DNA of 64,000 nucleotides from Episyrphus balteatus (taxonomy: Eukaryota > Arthropoda > Insecta > Diptera > Syrphidae), in NCBI RefSeq assembly GCF_945859705.1, contig NC_079136.1, positions 5,001,501 through 5,065,500 on the forward strand, in the 5' to 3' direction. Position 1 is the stretch's first letter. Every line of letters begins with the position of its first letter. Shown one piece after another: positions 24,301 through 30,835 of the stretch. The translations under genes and the position numbers were made by a program. The notes under the pieces are model-generated. The model ran no database searches and was not told the origin of the DNA. It saw only the letters and a list, made by a program, of their open reading frames with translations.

Positions 24301-27300
24301 AATTTACATCCACCGTCCGTCTTGTTCGCATGTGAGAAAGTTTTGCTTAGATTCCAGGTGGCTAAAGTTAACTAATTTTGGTTTTGCGTATATTGCCCAC
24401 CATCCACTCGCTTGCGGACAAAATCACATCAAATGAAGGAAGCAAAAGAAGGAAATATTTTAAACCTCTCATAAGTTCTAGAAGTTTTACAAAAACAAAT
24501 AAATTAACAGCAGCATCTTCTCCTTGTATACAGGACTTTAAATCTCTCGATAATTTGAACAAGAGTATCCGGTTAAATTGCTTATGAGCTCTTCTTCGTA
24601 GTGGCTAATAAATTTCACAGATTCCTTCACATTGTCTTATACTAAAATTACGTAAAGGTAAAAGAAAATCTTGTGAGAGAGCATCAATTTACCTTTAGAG
24701 TGAAAGGATTTTCATTCGAGGAAGTTTTTACAGCTGCCCCACCTGGGGATTTCTGTTCTATTCATCCGAGACGAATTCATAAATTTTTAATTATTTTTCT
24801 TATACAAAATTTTGTAAGCGTTATGCATTTAAATTGAAAGTTAGAACAAGAGGAAGTCCTTACACACACACACACATTTAAACATATACGCACATCAAAT
24901 TGCGCTAAAGGATTAACTTTACATAGATAAGCAATAAGTTTTGGTCGCTACTTTTATATACTAAAGCCTCTTTTCCTTCCCATCATAACAAATCCGGGAA
25001 AGAAGACGAAGGATAAATCTCAAAACTTTGCGAAGCTAAAATATTTACGTTCTAAAAGTTTTGCTTTGCTGTAACTATAGACAAAGTCAAGCATACACCA
25101 AAGTATAAGATTTCTCAAGGAGCACTTGGGACTCTATGCCTCATCAGTGATTGTGTGTAAGATGAAGAACGAAGGCAAAAACGACGACGAACGTCAAAGT
25201 CGATGACAAAAGCGTTCTTATTGGCGCTGCTTGACGAGAGTATAATGAACTATTGAATCAACAACATCATGGAAGTGCCTATGGGTGCTTCATCAAGTGT
25301 TTATGTGAAACGTGCAGAATTATGGGACAAGTCTGTCGAATTTAGTCGTCGATATTGTACCCGTATACCCACTTTCACATGCCACAGAGCGAGAGTGTGT
25401 GGTTAATGGTTCTTTGCTTGGAAATTATCTTTGTGTTTCTTCGAACTTAATTTAGATAAATGCGTGCCTGCCAAAGAAGTTGGTTTTATGACAGAACTTT
25501 CAGAGACTTGCGAGAGTTAGTAAAACTTTCTACCGCAGCTGCTGTTGCACTTTGATGATGGTAATTTGTACCAAAAAAGAACCGAAAGAGGAGATTACTC
25601 AAAATCTCCTTATTGAACCTACTACAAAATATTCTACCACTCGAATGGATGGCGGTTTTACGGGTATAAGACCACAACTTCACAATCAAAATTTATAACG
25701 CAGCCATCAATTTTCCAGCAGTAGCAAAATTGTGCCCGAAGCGGGCTACCTAAAAGTTTTTAATTACCCTATATCGGGTGGTGCTAAATGCTTTTGTGGC
25801 AAGGACTCTGATGTTTTTAACTATACACAATATACAACCAACAACCTATTTGCGAGAAGTTTATTTAAAAAAAAAAGTGTGTTGAGATTCGTTGGGGTTA
25901 TTCATATATTTTGGGTATTTATAGGAATTTTGGGTGTCAGAGAGGGTAAAAAGGGTGGTTGATTTTAATTTGTAATATGATAAGGCACAGTTGTTGACAG
26001 AGAAATTATTGCTGTTTGTCAGCTTAATATGGTGACTTAATGAAGTATGTATATATTTGGTGGTAGTAGACATATACACACGCGAATTGTATTTGTTTGA
26101 GTTAAACAAAGTGATTCAAATAAAAAAGTTATTCTGGTCGGGGGTTGCGAAGGATAAGGTGGTTAAATATTTATTTATTTTTATTGTTTTATGTATGAAA
26201 AATCTTGGAGATATTTAAGATTAAAATTAAAATTTTGGGGAAAAATTAATATTGAAACAAAAGTGTAAACAATGGATTATTAATGTATTCAAATTATTTT
26301 TTTTTTGCTGAAAACTCGTTGTGAAGTCATAATTTTGTGATGACTTGAGTAATGGGAAAGCACACAAGATAATTCAAGTTGCTTTTCTTTGTAAATGATA
26401 AAGAGAATTTTTAAAATGTTAACCAAGAAGATTTAATCAGTATCAAACAATACAAATCGAAGGCTTTTGTTACTTTATCGTAAAATTGCCTTATTTTTAT
26501 CTTATAGGGTTACGATTTCGTTAAAAAGTAATTGATTAGACATTAAAAATAAAACGAATAATTCAAAAAAATATTTATTTATCTAAGCTTAGTATAAGCT
26601 ATAGCTTAAAAACTTACTAAATAAAAAATATGAATTTTGCCTCTAAATGACGTTATAAATAAAATGCACGAACTTGCTCTTGCAGTTCAAAGCACTTTTA
26701 TGTTAGTTTACTTGTAGATTTTAAGACCTGGCTCTATATAAATTAAAAAAAAAAATTGATATTCTGGAAAAGCCGACATTTAATGGTAAATTTTGTTAAA
26801 TGAAAAAAAAAAATGTATTTGACTTTTTTTGGAAAAAATAAAAATGCAGTTTTATCGCAATCGCTTTGAATATCACGTCTGCAAAGTTTAATGAAAATCG
26901 TTAGAACTGTTTTTGAGATATTTGGTTTAAATTGAAAAATTTGTATGGGGGGTACACTTGCTAATCGAGATATAAAAAAAAAAAAAAACAACTTTCAGAA
27001 TTCCATAAAAATCATCTGTACCAAATTTGAAAAAAATCCATCCACCCGACGGACGGACGGAATTGCGAGACCCACTTTTTCGGAGTTCTCCATCATCGTA
27101 ATGTTGGTTTTGATTAAAACCTCAATTTTTTTTTCGACACGAAACCAATAATTGCCCTACACTGGTCGTTTGAACGCGACACTACTCGAAGTGTCTTGCA
27201 CTCCAAATTTGTTGATGCAAAAATGTTCCTTGGGGTCTAAATAGTAAGAAAAAAGCTTTTTTAAAATTTTTTATCCAGCTATTCGTTTTTTGCGAGCTTA

Positions 27301-30300
27301 ATTTGTTATGAAAAAACGTACTTTTACGTACTTTCACTCACGTTTTTGTTAATAACTCTGTTAATAATAATGGTAGAAACTCAAATAATAGCTCTATTTT
27401 TAGAAGAAATGTGACTCTTTTTAACTTTGTTTCAATAAAATTGGTGTCATTTTTAGATCTTCAGATATTCGAATCTAAGTCCGTTCATTTTTTCTGCCCT
27501 ATTCGATTTCACTAATCAAAAAGTTTTTTTTTTATAGAAATCAAGGTATACTTTTCTAATGGTTTTTCGTATGCTGAACTCGAATCCAAAGTCAAAAAAA
27601 TTCCATCACATCAAGTTTTGGAGATATTACCGTTAGAAAATCAAAAATGCCCTTTTTTTAACAGTTTTTGAGGTTATGTCCTTTTGCGTGATAATTTTGT
27701 ATAATTACATTTGTAGCGGTTTCTTAAAGGAGTAAATTTCTTCTTTTAAAATCCGTTTAAATCTTTTTAATATCTCTTTTCCTCTCTGAAAAATCCTATG
27801 TTGAATTCAACATGTTTGGTGCATATTCTCTATGCAAAAAATCTTATGTTCGTTTGGCGTTTCATGGCAAATCTCGAAAAGTTCTTCACTTTCAAATTTT
27901 GACATAATATCCTATCTGCATTCCTTTAAGTTGTTAAGTTTATAGGTAAGAAAATTTTTGAGATTTGCCATGAAACGCCAAACAAACATCAAAAAATTTG
28001 GAGTGCAAGACACTTCGAGTAGTGTCGCGTTCAAACTACCCGTGCCTATAGAGCAAGTAAAAAATTAAGTGCAACGTCTTTTAGCCTATAAACAGCAGAC
28101 GAAAAAGGTACTTCCAAAAATACCTCATTTGTCAAATAAAAAACAATTAGTTTAGAAACTAAAATGCCACAGATGAACTTAAATAGCGGTCAATAACCCT
28201 CCTTTTGGCTTGGACGATAATAATAATTCAGTGAAAATGGGACCCAATAATATCAAGTTCTAAATGTTTTCTCTGCAGAAACTGTCAGTTTTACTATGCT
28301 ACTACCAAGTTTCAAGATTCAATGACAGTTGGGAGTGATCAATAAATTTTTAGTATGAATTTCGAAGATATTTAATTTTCCTTTTTGACGTGATAACGTC
28401 TTATAAATCGATGAACCATGGCAGCCAACACAAAAAAGTGACGCCATTTTCTCCCGTTCCACTCTCGCACTTTCGCAGTGCGGCAAAAAATTTCAATTCA
28501 AAAATTTTCTATAGCTTATTTGAAAGATAATAACCTAAAGCTTAATCCAAGTGAAGGATTTTTAAAAATTCAGTCATTTAATAGGGTACACAGGGGTAAA
28601 ACGGAAAGATAAGGTTTGGGCTAAAATCTAAACGTGAAGTCGTAGAGAGTTGACTTTTTTTGCTATAGATAGATAAAACTAATTTAAGAATAACTGCATT
28701 TAATAAAAAATTTTAAACAAATTTTGAAAAGTTTTGTTTGGACGTTGTACACGTGTTGACAAAATGATGATTTTTGGTAGGGGACATTTTTTTGACAATT
28801 CTAAAGGTGCCAGGTGAAAAATGAGAGAAAAAAAATTTAGGAGTCTGACACAGATTTTTTTCCAACACTCTGCGTTTCGAAATATGAATTTTTGAAAAAC
28901 ACCTTGTTTTTTAAGGGTATTTTTGGATAGTTTTTGATTTTTAGCTTTTTTTGCAGCGTTCAAAAAATCACAAACTTATAGGATATGTAGGTTTTGGCCT
29001 TATGCATACATGTGCATTGGAATCGTTTAAAGAGTTTTGACTGAATAACGAAAGAAACAAGTTTGTTGACCGTTTTTAACCAATTTTCATCGTTTTTTAT
29101 TTTTATCTTTTTTATTTAATAGATAAAGGAATAAAGTTTATGGAGTAATGACCACGACTATATGTGTGCGAAGTTTCAATCATTTCCGTAAACACAATTT
29201 TGAGATAACTGTAAAATAAAATTTTAGAATTCAACAGGTTATAACTTTTGACCAAGAGCAGGTAGAAATTTTATTAAACTTTTATAAAACTGATACAATT
29301 ACCTTTCATTTGGTGTATCACACATAACGATAAACTAACTACAAGCTACACAATGTTAATTCAAGAAACTTGCGAAAAACCTCAAAACACCAGTGGAGAT
29401 CTGTTGCCCTCCCCCGAACAGCCACCAGTGTGGGAAGTGCCGTAATCTCAGTCTGGAAATTCGACATGGTTGACTTTAAAAAATTCTAACTTCTCTTGTA
29501 GGCATCTTTGAAATGAGATTGATACGTCAAGTGAAAGGTGAAATAATAAGCTTTCACATGGTGTATATTTTTTATAGGTTGTTTAACAAAAAAATTGAAT
29601 CCATAGCCTGAGAACATAAAAATAAATGTTTTTTTTTTGCTTTTTTTAATGAAATTTGATCGAGTTCAAAAAATTCTAGCTCTTTTTGTAGATGTCTCAA
29701 AGACCTAATCGATATATAAATTTTGAACTAAGATAAAGCTTTCAGATTGTATAAAATTTTGTATAGGTTGTTAGAGAAAAAATGGAATTAATGACGTGAG
29801 AAGATAAAAATTCATGTTTTTTTGCTTTTTTTGATGAAAATGATTGTTTTCAATAAATTATTTTTATACTTTTTGCGCTTTTTGATATACCGATTAATTA
29901 AATAAGTCTAATGGTACGATATTCAACTCCTAGCCTCACATGGAGATATAGCAATCAACAAAGCTTAAGAAAAACGTATTACTTTTATTGAATCATCTAG
30001 CAAACCAACCATTTAGCCTGGGATCTAATTCTAGCCCACTTCAACAAAACCCACTTTTATTCAAAATTACCATAAAAAATCATATTTTTCCCGCCAAAAA
30101 CAACACATATTAATTATTTCTATTTTTTTTTGCAGGTACATTGTAACATCACTCTGTTCTTCCTGTAAGTTCCCAGACATTTTTGTTGCCATCGTCTTTT
30201 GGATTGGGTATTTCAATTCAACATTAAATCCTTTAATCTATGCATATTTTAATCGTGATTTCCGGGAGGCATTCCGCAATACATTAAATTGTATATTCTG

Positions 30301-30454
30301 CTCATGGTCTAGGAATCAGCGTCTTCCATTGGACATTGATATCCGACGAGCTAGTTTGCGCTATGACAATCGTGCAAAAAGTGTCTATTCAGAAAGTTAT
30401 TTAAATTCAACGCACGCCCAAAGAAGAACAAGTCAACTAGTCGAGAGTTTATAA
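58..30454 (+). CDS. Octbeta2R: Beta-adrenergic-like octopamine receptor, Octbeta2R class (six exons, 465 aa)
   Basis: This is a class A GPCR for octopamine. Family knowledge says it sits in the plasma membrane and raises cAMP through Gs. The join is 58-380, 626-724, 13853-13951, 14034-14413, 16071-16248, 30136-30454, all GT/AG, 1398 nt with a TAA stop. Landmarks in the spliced protein are the TM2 Asp (122), the ECL1 Cys (149), the amine-binding Asp in TM3 (156), DRY at 173-175, the ECL2 Cys (233), the TM5 Ser triplet (245-247), CWLP in TM6 (353-356) and NPLIY in TM7 (391-395). ICL3 is short (about residues 265-335) and carries the EANRQEKQ and KTLTLNEVEQ segments I recall for fly Octbeta2R, not the long loop of Octbeta3R. 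The N-terminus (1-72) is rich in Ser/Thr/Pro with possible N-glycosylation sites NQT, NRS and NVT. The Octbeta2R rather than Octbeta1R call rests on memory of the fly sequences. Confidence 0.93.
626..724 (+). CDS. Octbeta2R: Octopamine receptor exon 2: ICL1 and TM2
   Basis: A 99-bp exon, phase 2 at both ends. The acceptor is TTTAATTTCAG ending at 625 and the donor is AG|GTGAGT at 725. It encodes residues 108-140 and starts codon 141. It contains NYFVVSLAMAD, the TM2 signature with the conserved Asp122. Because its length is a multiple of three and both flanks share a phase, skipping it would stay in frame but delete TM2. Confidence 0.93.
725..1771. other. Intron 2, proximal part
   Basis: AT-rich intronic sequence with poly-T runs. 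No open frame, repeat border or RNA gene is recognisable here. Confidence 0.6.
1772..2049. mobile_element. MITE-like element with ~45-bp terminal inverted repeats
   Basis: The left end (1772-1820) contains ATATGTGCCCTTAATTATGA. The right end (2000-2049), read on the minus strand, contains ATATGTGCCCATAATTATGA. Both continue into AAGTGGA(C/A)TAAGT. The 278-bp interior is AT-rich and non-coding. No convincing target-site duplication is visible, so the exact borders and superfamily are open. Confidence 0.65.
2050..2529. other. Intron 2, short spacer
   Basis: AT-rich, no gene seen. Positions about 2316-2342 read on the minus strand give CATACACCACAGTGACC, a motif that recurs on the plus strand near 51980 and, with one change, near 53283. 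It may be the end of a dispersed element. Confidence 0.4.
2530..3970 (-). pseudogene. Degenerate LINE reverse-transcriptase C-terminus, split by a DNA element
   Basis: The minus strand of about 3970-3881 reads NFEVVRDF. The minus strand of 2889-2530 then reads YLGS, IIPVLL, LTRADE, ERNILRVI, and in another frame RTYNHELYG followed by DIELVRKLKIQ. These are the usual C-terminal motifs of RTE-like and related insect LINEs. Stops, frame changes and an internal deletion show it is dead. The two halves are separated by the 988-bp element at 2893-3880, which therefore inserted into the older LINE copy. Confidence 0.75.
2893..3880. mobile_element. Non-autonomous DNA element, TIR TGTAGGGGAGAGTGGGG
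   Basis: It starts TGTAGGGGAGAGTGGGGCCA and its right end is the reverse complement with one change, then both run into AAATGTAAC (about 28 bp). AAG directly precedes the left end and directly follows the right end, compatible with a 3-bp target duplication. Subterminal copies of the GGGGCAA..TGTAAC motif occur near 3105-3145 and, inverted, near 3470-3510. It has no transposase frame. It sits inside a LINE relic. Superfamily not assigned. Confidence 0.8.
3971..6208. other. Intron 2, middle part
   Basis: AT-rich intronic DNA with homopolymer runs and no recognisable gene or element border. The open frame at 4923-5123 has no domain and a low-complexity composition, so I do not treat it as a gene. 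Confidence 0.5.
6209..6279 (+). other. Pre-miRNA-sized hairpin
   Basis: The arms 6209-6236 and 6252-6279 are each 28 nt and pair in register with 4 mismatches around a 15-nt loop; the core is TTCTATAA..GCTTTACAG. Size and shape fit either a pre-miRNA or a very small MITE. Expression cannot be judged from sequence. Confidence 0.45.
6960..7330 (-). pseudogene. LINE reverse-transcriptase core fragment
   Basis: The minus strand around 7190-7040 reads RVRQGCILSPILFLFVVSG and on to IPWSMTSKLENV. This is the QGC...SP.LF block of LINE reverse transcriptases. Upstream on the same strand (7260-7195), IIDYANIF and SDEF precede it, interrupted by stops. Orientation matches the C-terminal LINE relic at 2530-3970, so both could come from one old copy split by later DNA. 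Separate insertions are equally possible. Confidence 0.75.
7331..7824. other. Intron 2 spacer, possible old repeat
   Basis: No gene. The stretch around 7490-7760 (GATCACTGAGAG..CCGCCATCTTGGATTAAAGG) has higher complexity than typical intron here and looks like repeat-derived sequence, but I see no terminal structure. Confidence 0.35.
7825..9730 (+). repeat. Interspersed repeat family A, copy 1 (longest)
   Basis: The left end is GAGGTTGTCTGTAAAG, followed by ACATGATAACGTC. The right end is GACGTTATCACGTC, so a short inverted repeat lies close to both ends. The interior is non-coding and modular, with repeated blocks such as AAAAAAAGCAAAAAAAAACAT and TTCTCA(C/T)GCTATTAAAT. The same sequence recurs at 22149, 42387 and, inverted, 28382. 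No transposase is visible; I read it as a non-autonomous transposon. Confidence 0.75.
9731..12179. other. Intron 2, distal unique-looking part
   Basis: Contains more complex intronic sequence (about 10030-11600) without homopolymer domination. There is no long open frame with domain content. The minus frame 11033-11293 is unsupported. Nothing further can be assigned. Confidence 0.45.
12180..12920 (+). repeat. Degenerate tandem array, unit about 148 bp
   Basis: The phrase ACACCCTTTT or a close variant follows an A-run at 12311, 12459, 12600, 12753 and 12900, spaced 148, 141, 153 and 147 bp. Between these marks, loosely similar blocks recur: a GATTCTT(G/A)(T/G)TTCT..AAA phrase and an AAATTTCAT(T/C)A phrase. 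Units are well diverged, so the array is old. It lies about 900 bp upstream of exon 3. Confidence 0.6.
12921..13852. other. Intron 2, 3' end
   Basis: AT-rich, ending in a polypyrimidine tract and the acceptor TTATTTAACAG at 13852. No gene seen. Confidence 0.6.
13853..13951 (+). CDS. Octbeta2R: Octopamine receptor exon 3: ECL1 and TM3
   Basis: A 99-bp phase 2/2 exon. It reads WNFSTFLCDLWNSLDVYF and continues to CISVDR. It carries Cys149, the ligand Asp156 and the Arg of DRY, which is split over the exon 3/4 junction. The donor is AG|GTTGAT at 13952. The following intron 3 (13952-14033) is only 82 bp, pyrimidine-rich, with acceptor AATCCACAG. Confidence 0.95.
14034..14413 (+). CDS. Octbeta2R: Octopamine receptor exon 4: ICL2 to ICL3, TM4 and TM5
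   Basis: A 380-bp exon encoding residues 174-300. It starts (R)YYAIVKPLKYPISMTKR and includes TM4 (about 191-212), ECL2 with Cys233, the TM5 Ser triplet 245-247 and FWIPC. It ends in a Gly-rich stretch (GPGGGGTN, 293-300). The donor is ACG|GTGAGA at 14414, phase 1. Confidence 0.95.
14528..15835 (+). repeat. Perfect hexamer microsatellite (TTAATG)n, 218 units
   Basis: 1308 bp without a single interruption in the given sequence, inside intron 4 (14414-16070). One frame reads Met-Leu repeated, giving a 453-residue open frame that is not a gene. The rest of the intron is about 350 bp of ordinary AT-rich sequence. Perfection over this length implies recent expansion or an assembly/polishing effect. 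Confidence 0.98.
16071..16248 (+). CDS. Octbeta2R: Octopamine receptor exon 5: ICL3 end and TM6
   Basis: A 178-bp exon; acceptor AATCCTTACAG, donor ATG|GTAAGT at 16249. It encodes residues 301-359: EALSGSGSSKTLTLNEVEQ, then the basic KMKREHKAARTLG junction typical of biogenic amine receptors, then TM6 with CWLPFF. The last codon (Trp360) is split with exon 6, nearly 14 kb away. Confidence 0.95.
16249..17729. other. Intron 5, proximal part
   Basis: No gene. A G-rich patch on the plus strand (about 16310-16400, repeated GGGTTG and GGGATGAGTTGGGTGG) follows the donor by 70-150 nt and could influence splicing of this 13.9-kb intron. The frame 16539-16769 is unsupported. Confidence 0.4.
17950..18390 (+). 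repeat. Degenerate minisatellite (GGGCATTTTTGAAAGTA-like)
   Basis: Roughly 15-20 imperfect repeats of a short unit built from G(G/A)GCATTTTT followed by (G/A)AA(A/G)(G/C)TAG. It lies inside the 17730-18664 element. Open frames read through it on the minus strand only because of the repeat. Confidence 0.75.
18430..18498 (+). other. tRNA-derived segment (SINE head or tRNA pseudogene)
   Basis: Carries an A-box-like TAGGCTGATGGTAAAGC and a perfect B box GGTTCGATCCC, with CTTGTGA in the anticodon-loop position between them. The stems pair poorly, so it is not a functional tRNA. The spacing suits an internal Pol III promoter, as in tRNA-derived SINEs. The anticodon position would be TGT (Thr-like); this is uncertain. 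Confidence 0.55.
18665..20324. other. Intron 5 segment
   Basis: AT-rich DNA with a short ACGAA repeat near 19425-19445. No gene, RNA or element border recognised. Confidence 0.5.
20325..21190. mobile_element. Non-autonomous DNA element, TIR GGGCCCTATTGCACCAACCA
   Basis: The left end is GGGCCCTATTGCACCAACCA. The right end is its reverse complement, then both run into (C/A)TTTGCA. Inside, GTTGGTGCAAC or its relatives recur at about 20465, 20943, 21030 and 21112, and AAAGTGCAAAGT is scattered near both ends. 866 bp, non-coding; the open frames here only reflect the repeats. No clean TSD, superfamily not assigned. Confidence 0.8.
21191..22148. other. Intron 5 segment with an unassigned 80-codon frame
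   Basis: The plus frame 21831-22073 (ERLQNDKNSQEEISKVKSYL part) has a balanced composition unlike the poly-A/T shadow frames around it. It could be a transposase relic, but no diagnostic motif is present. The remainder has no visible content. Confidence 0.3.
22149..23766 (+). repeat. Interspersed repeat family A, copy 2
   Basis: Starts GAGATTGTCTGTAAAGTCGG, with ACGTGATAACGTC just inside, and ends GACGTTATCACCTC. It is shorter than copy 1 through internal deletions. It shares the GTGGCTGCCATG..TTCATCGATTTATAAGACG right end. Same orientation as copy 1. Confidence 0.75.
23767..24226. other. Intron 5 spacer
   Basis: AT-rich, with a short GTTGTTGTTGTTGTTG run near 24103. No gene seen. Confidence 0.5.
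24227..24275. other. Two overlapping, mutually exclusive perfect hairpins
   Basis: Hairpin 1 pairs AGCTTCCAGGCTAACC (24227-24242) with 24250-24265: 16 bp perfect, 7-nt loop. Hairpin 2 pairs GTTGGGGGTTAGC (24244-24256) with 24263-24275: 13 bp perfect, 6-nt loop. They share bases 24250-24256 and 24263-24265, so only one can form. Both are read directly. Function is unknown. Confidence 0.8.
24276..26657. other. Intron 5, complex non-repetitive part
   Basis: Higher-complexity intronic sequence between about 24280 and 25800, with a CA run near 24862-24876. Frames at 24194-24587 and 25486-25962 lack domains or credible splice context. No gene called. Confidence 0.4.
26658..28059 (+). mobile_element. 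Repeat family B, copy 1, interrupted by another element
   Basis: Starts around ACTTGCTCTTGCAGTTCAAA, with the preceding AAATAAAATGCACG also shared with copy 2, and ends CCTATAGAGCAAGTA. The TTGCTCT start and AGAGCAA end are inverted. It carries CATCCACCCG..ACGGACGG and GGACCCACTTTTTCGGA-type phrases shared with copy 2 at 35001. The element 27160-28044 is inserted near its right end, with CCTA duplicated on both sides. Confidence 0.8.
27160..28044. mobile_element. 885-bp non-autonomous DNA element (CAC...GTG, 4-bp TSD CCTA), CMC/Chapaev-like
   Basis: The left end starts CACTGGTCGTTTGAACGCGA and the right end, on the minus strand, CACGGGTAGTTTGAACGCGA. The TIR is near-perfect for about 58 bp, to TTGATG. 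CCTA occurs at 27156-27159 and 28045-28048; the uninterrupted copy of the host repeat at 35542-35553 has a single CCTA, which confirms the insertion. CAC termini with a 4-bp TSD are the hallmarks reported for Chapaev elements; that assignment is inference. A second inverted repeat (27846-27880 / 27955-27989) sits near the right end. Confidence 0.85.
28382..29883 (-). repeat. Interspersed repeat family A, copy 3 (inverted, truncated)
   Basis: Begins TTTTTGACGTGATAACGTC and GCAGCCAACACAAAAAAGTG, the reverse complement of the right end of copy 1. It runs through the family A interior to about 29883 and lacks the outer ~250 bp of the family's left end. It is the only copy of the four in this orientation. 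Confidence 0.75.
30136..30454 (+). CDS. Octbeta2R: Octopamine receptor exon 6: TM7 and C-terminus
   Basis: Acceptor TTTTTTGCAG ending at 30135; the first base completes Trp360. It encodes residues 361-465 and TAA at 30452-30454. TM7 reads FWIGYFNSTLNPLIYAYF, followed by helix 8 (NRDFREAFRNTL) and a Cys pair (NCIFC, 411-415) suited to palmitoylation. The tail has LPLDIDIRR and AKSVYSESYLNST, which I recall as conserved in fly Octbeta2R. It ends LVESL. Confidence 0.96.
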
Positions 30455-30835
30455 TAATGTTAAAATTAAAAATTAATTTTTTAATAATCATTATATTATT
30501 TATAAACAAAAAAAATCATCAATTTAAAAAATATCTTTGTTTCCTTTTTTTGTTTAATTTCTTAGGAAGAAAAAAAAACCAAACCCTACTCACAGAAAGA
30601 TTTTATTTTTGTAAATTTAAAAAAATTATGTTTAAAGAAAAAAATTATTTTTTTATTAATATTTATGTACAAAGTATTTAATTTTTTTTGTGTTTTCTTT
30701 ATAATTAAAAAAAAAAAAATAAACTATATTTAGATACATAATTGTGACATTTGTGTATCATAAAAAAAAAATAAAAACTAAAAAATATAAAATAAAATTC
30801 TTAAGCAATAAAAGCGATTGATAAGTAGTAGATTA
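30455..30835 (+). other. Octbeta2R: 3' UTR of the octopamine receptor (proximal)
   Basis: Follows the stop directly. AT-rich with several poly-A signals. The true end is unknown and may lie further downstream. Confidence 0.6.
30718..30812 (+). terminator. Candidate polyadenylation signals
   Basis: AATAAA at 30718-30723, 30791-30796 and 30807-30812. The last is followed by a G/T-containing stretch (GATAAGTAGTAG, then TCGTCTTTCATACTTGTAT), the best context of the three. In DNA this A-rich many AATAAA occur by chance. Confidence 0.4.
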
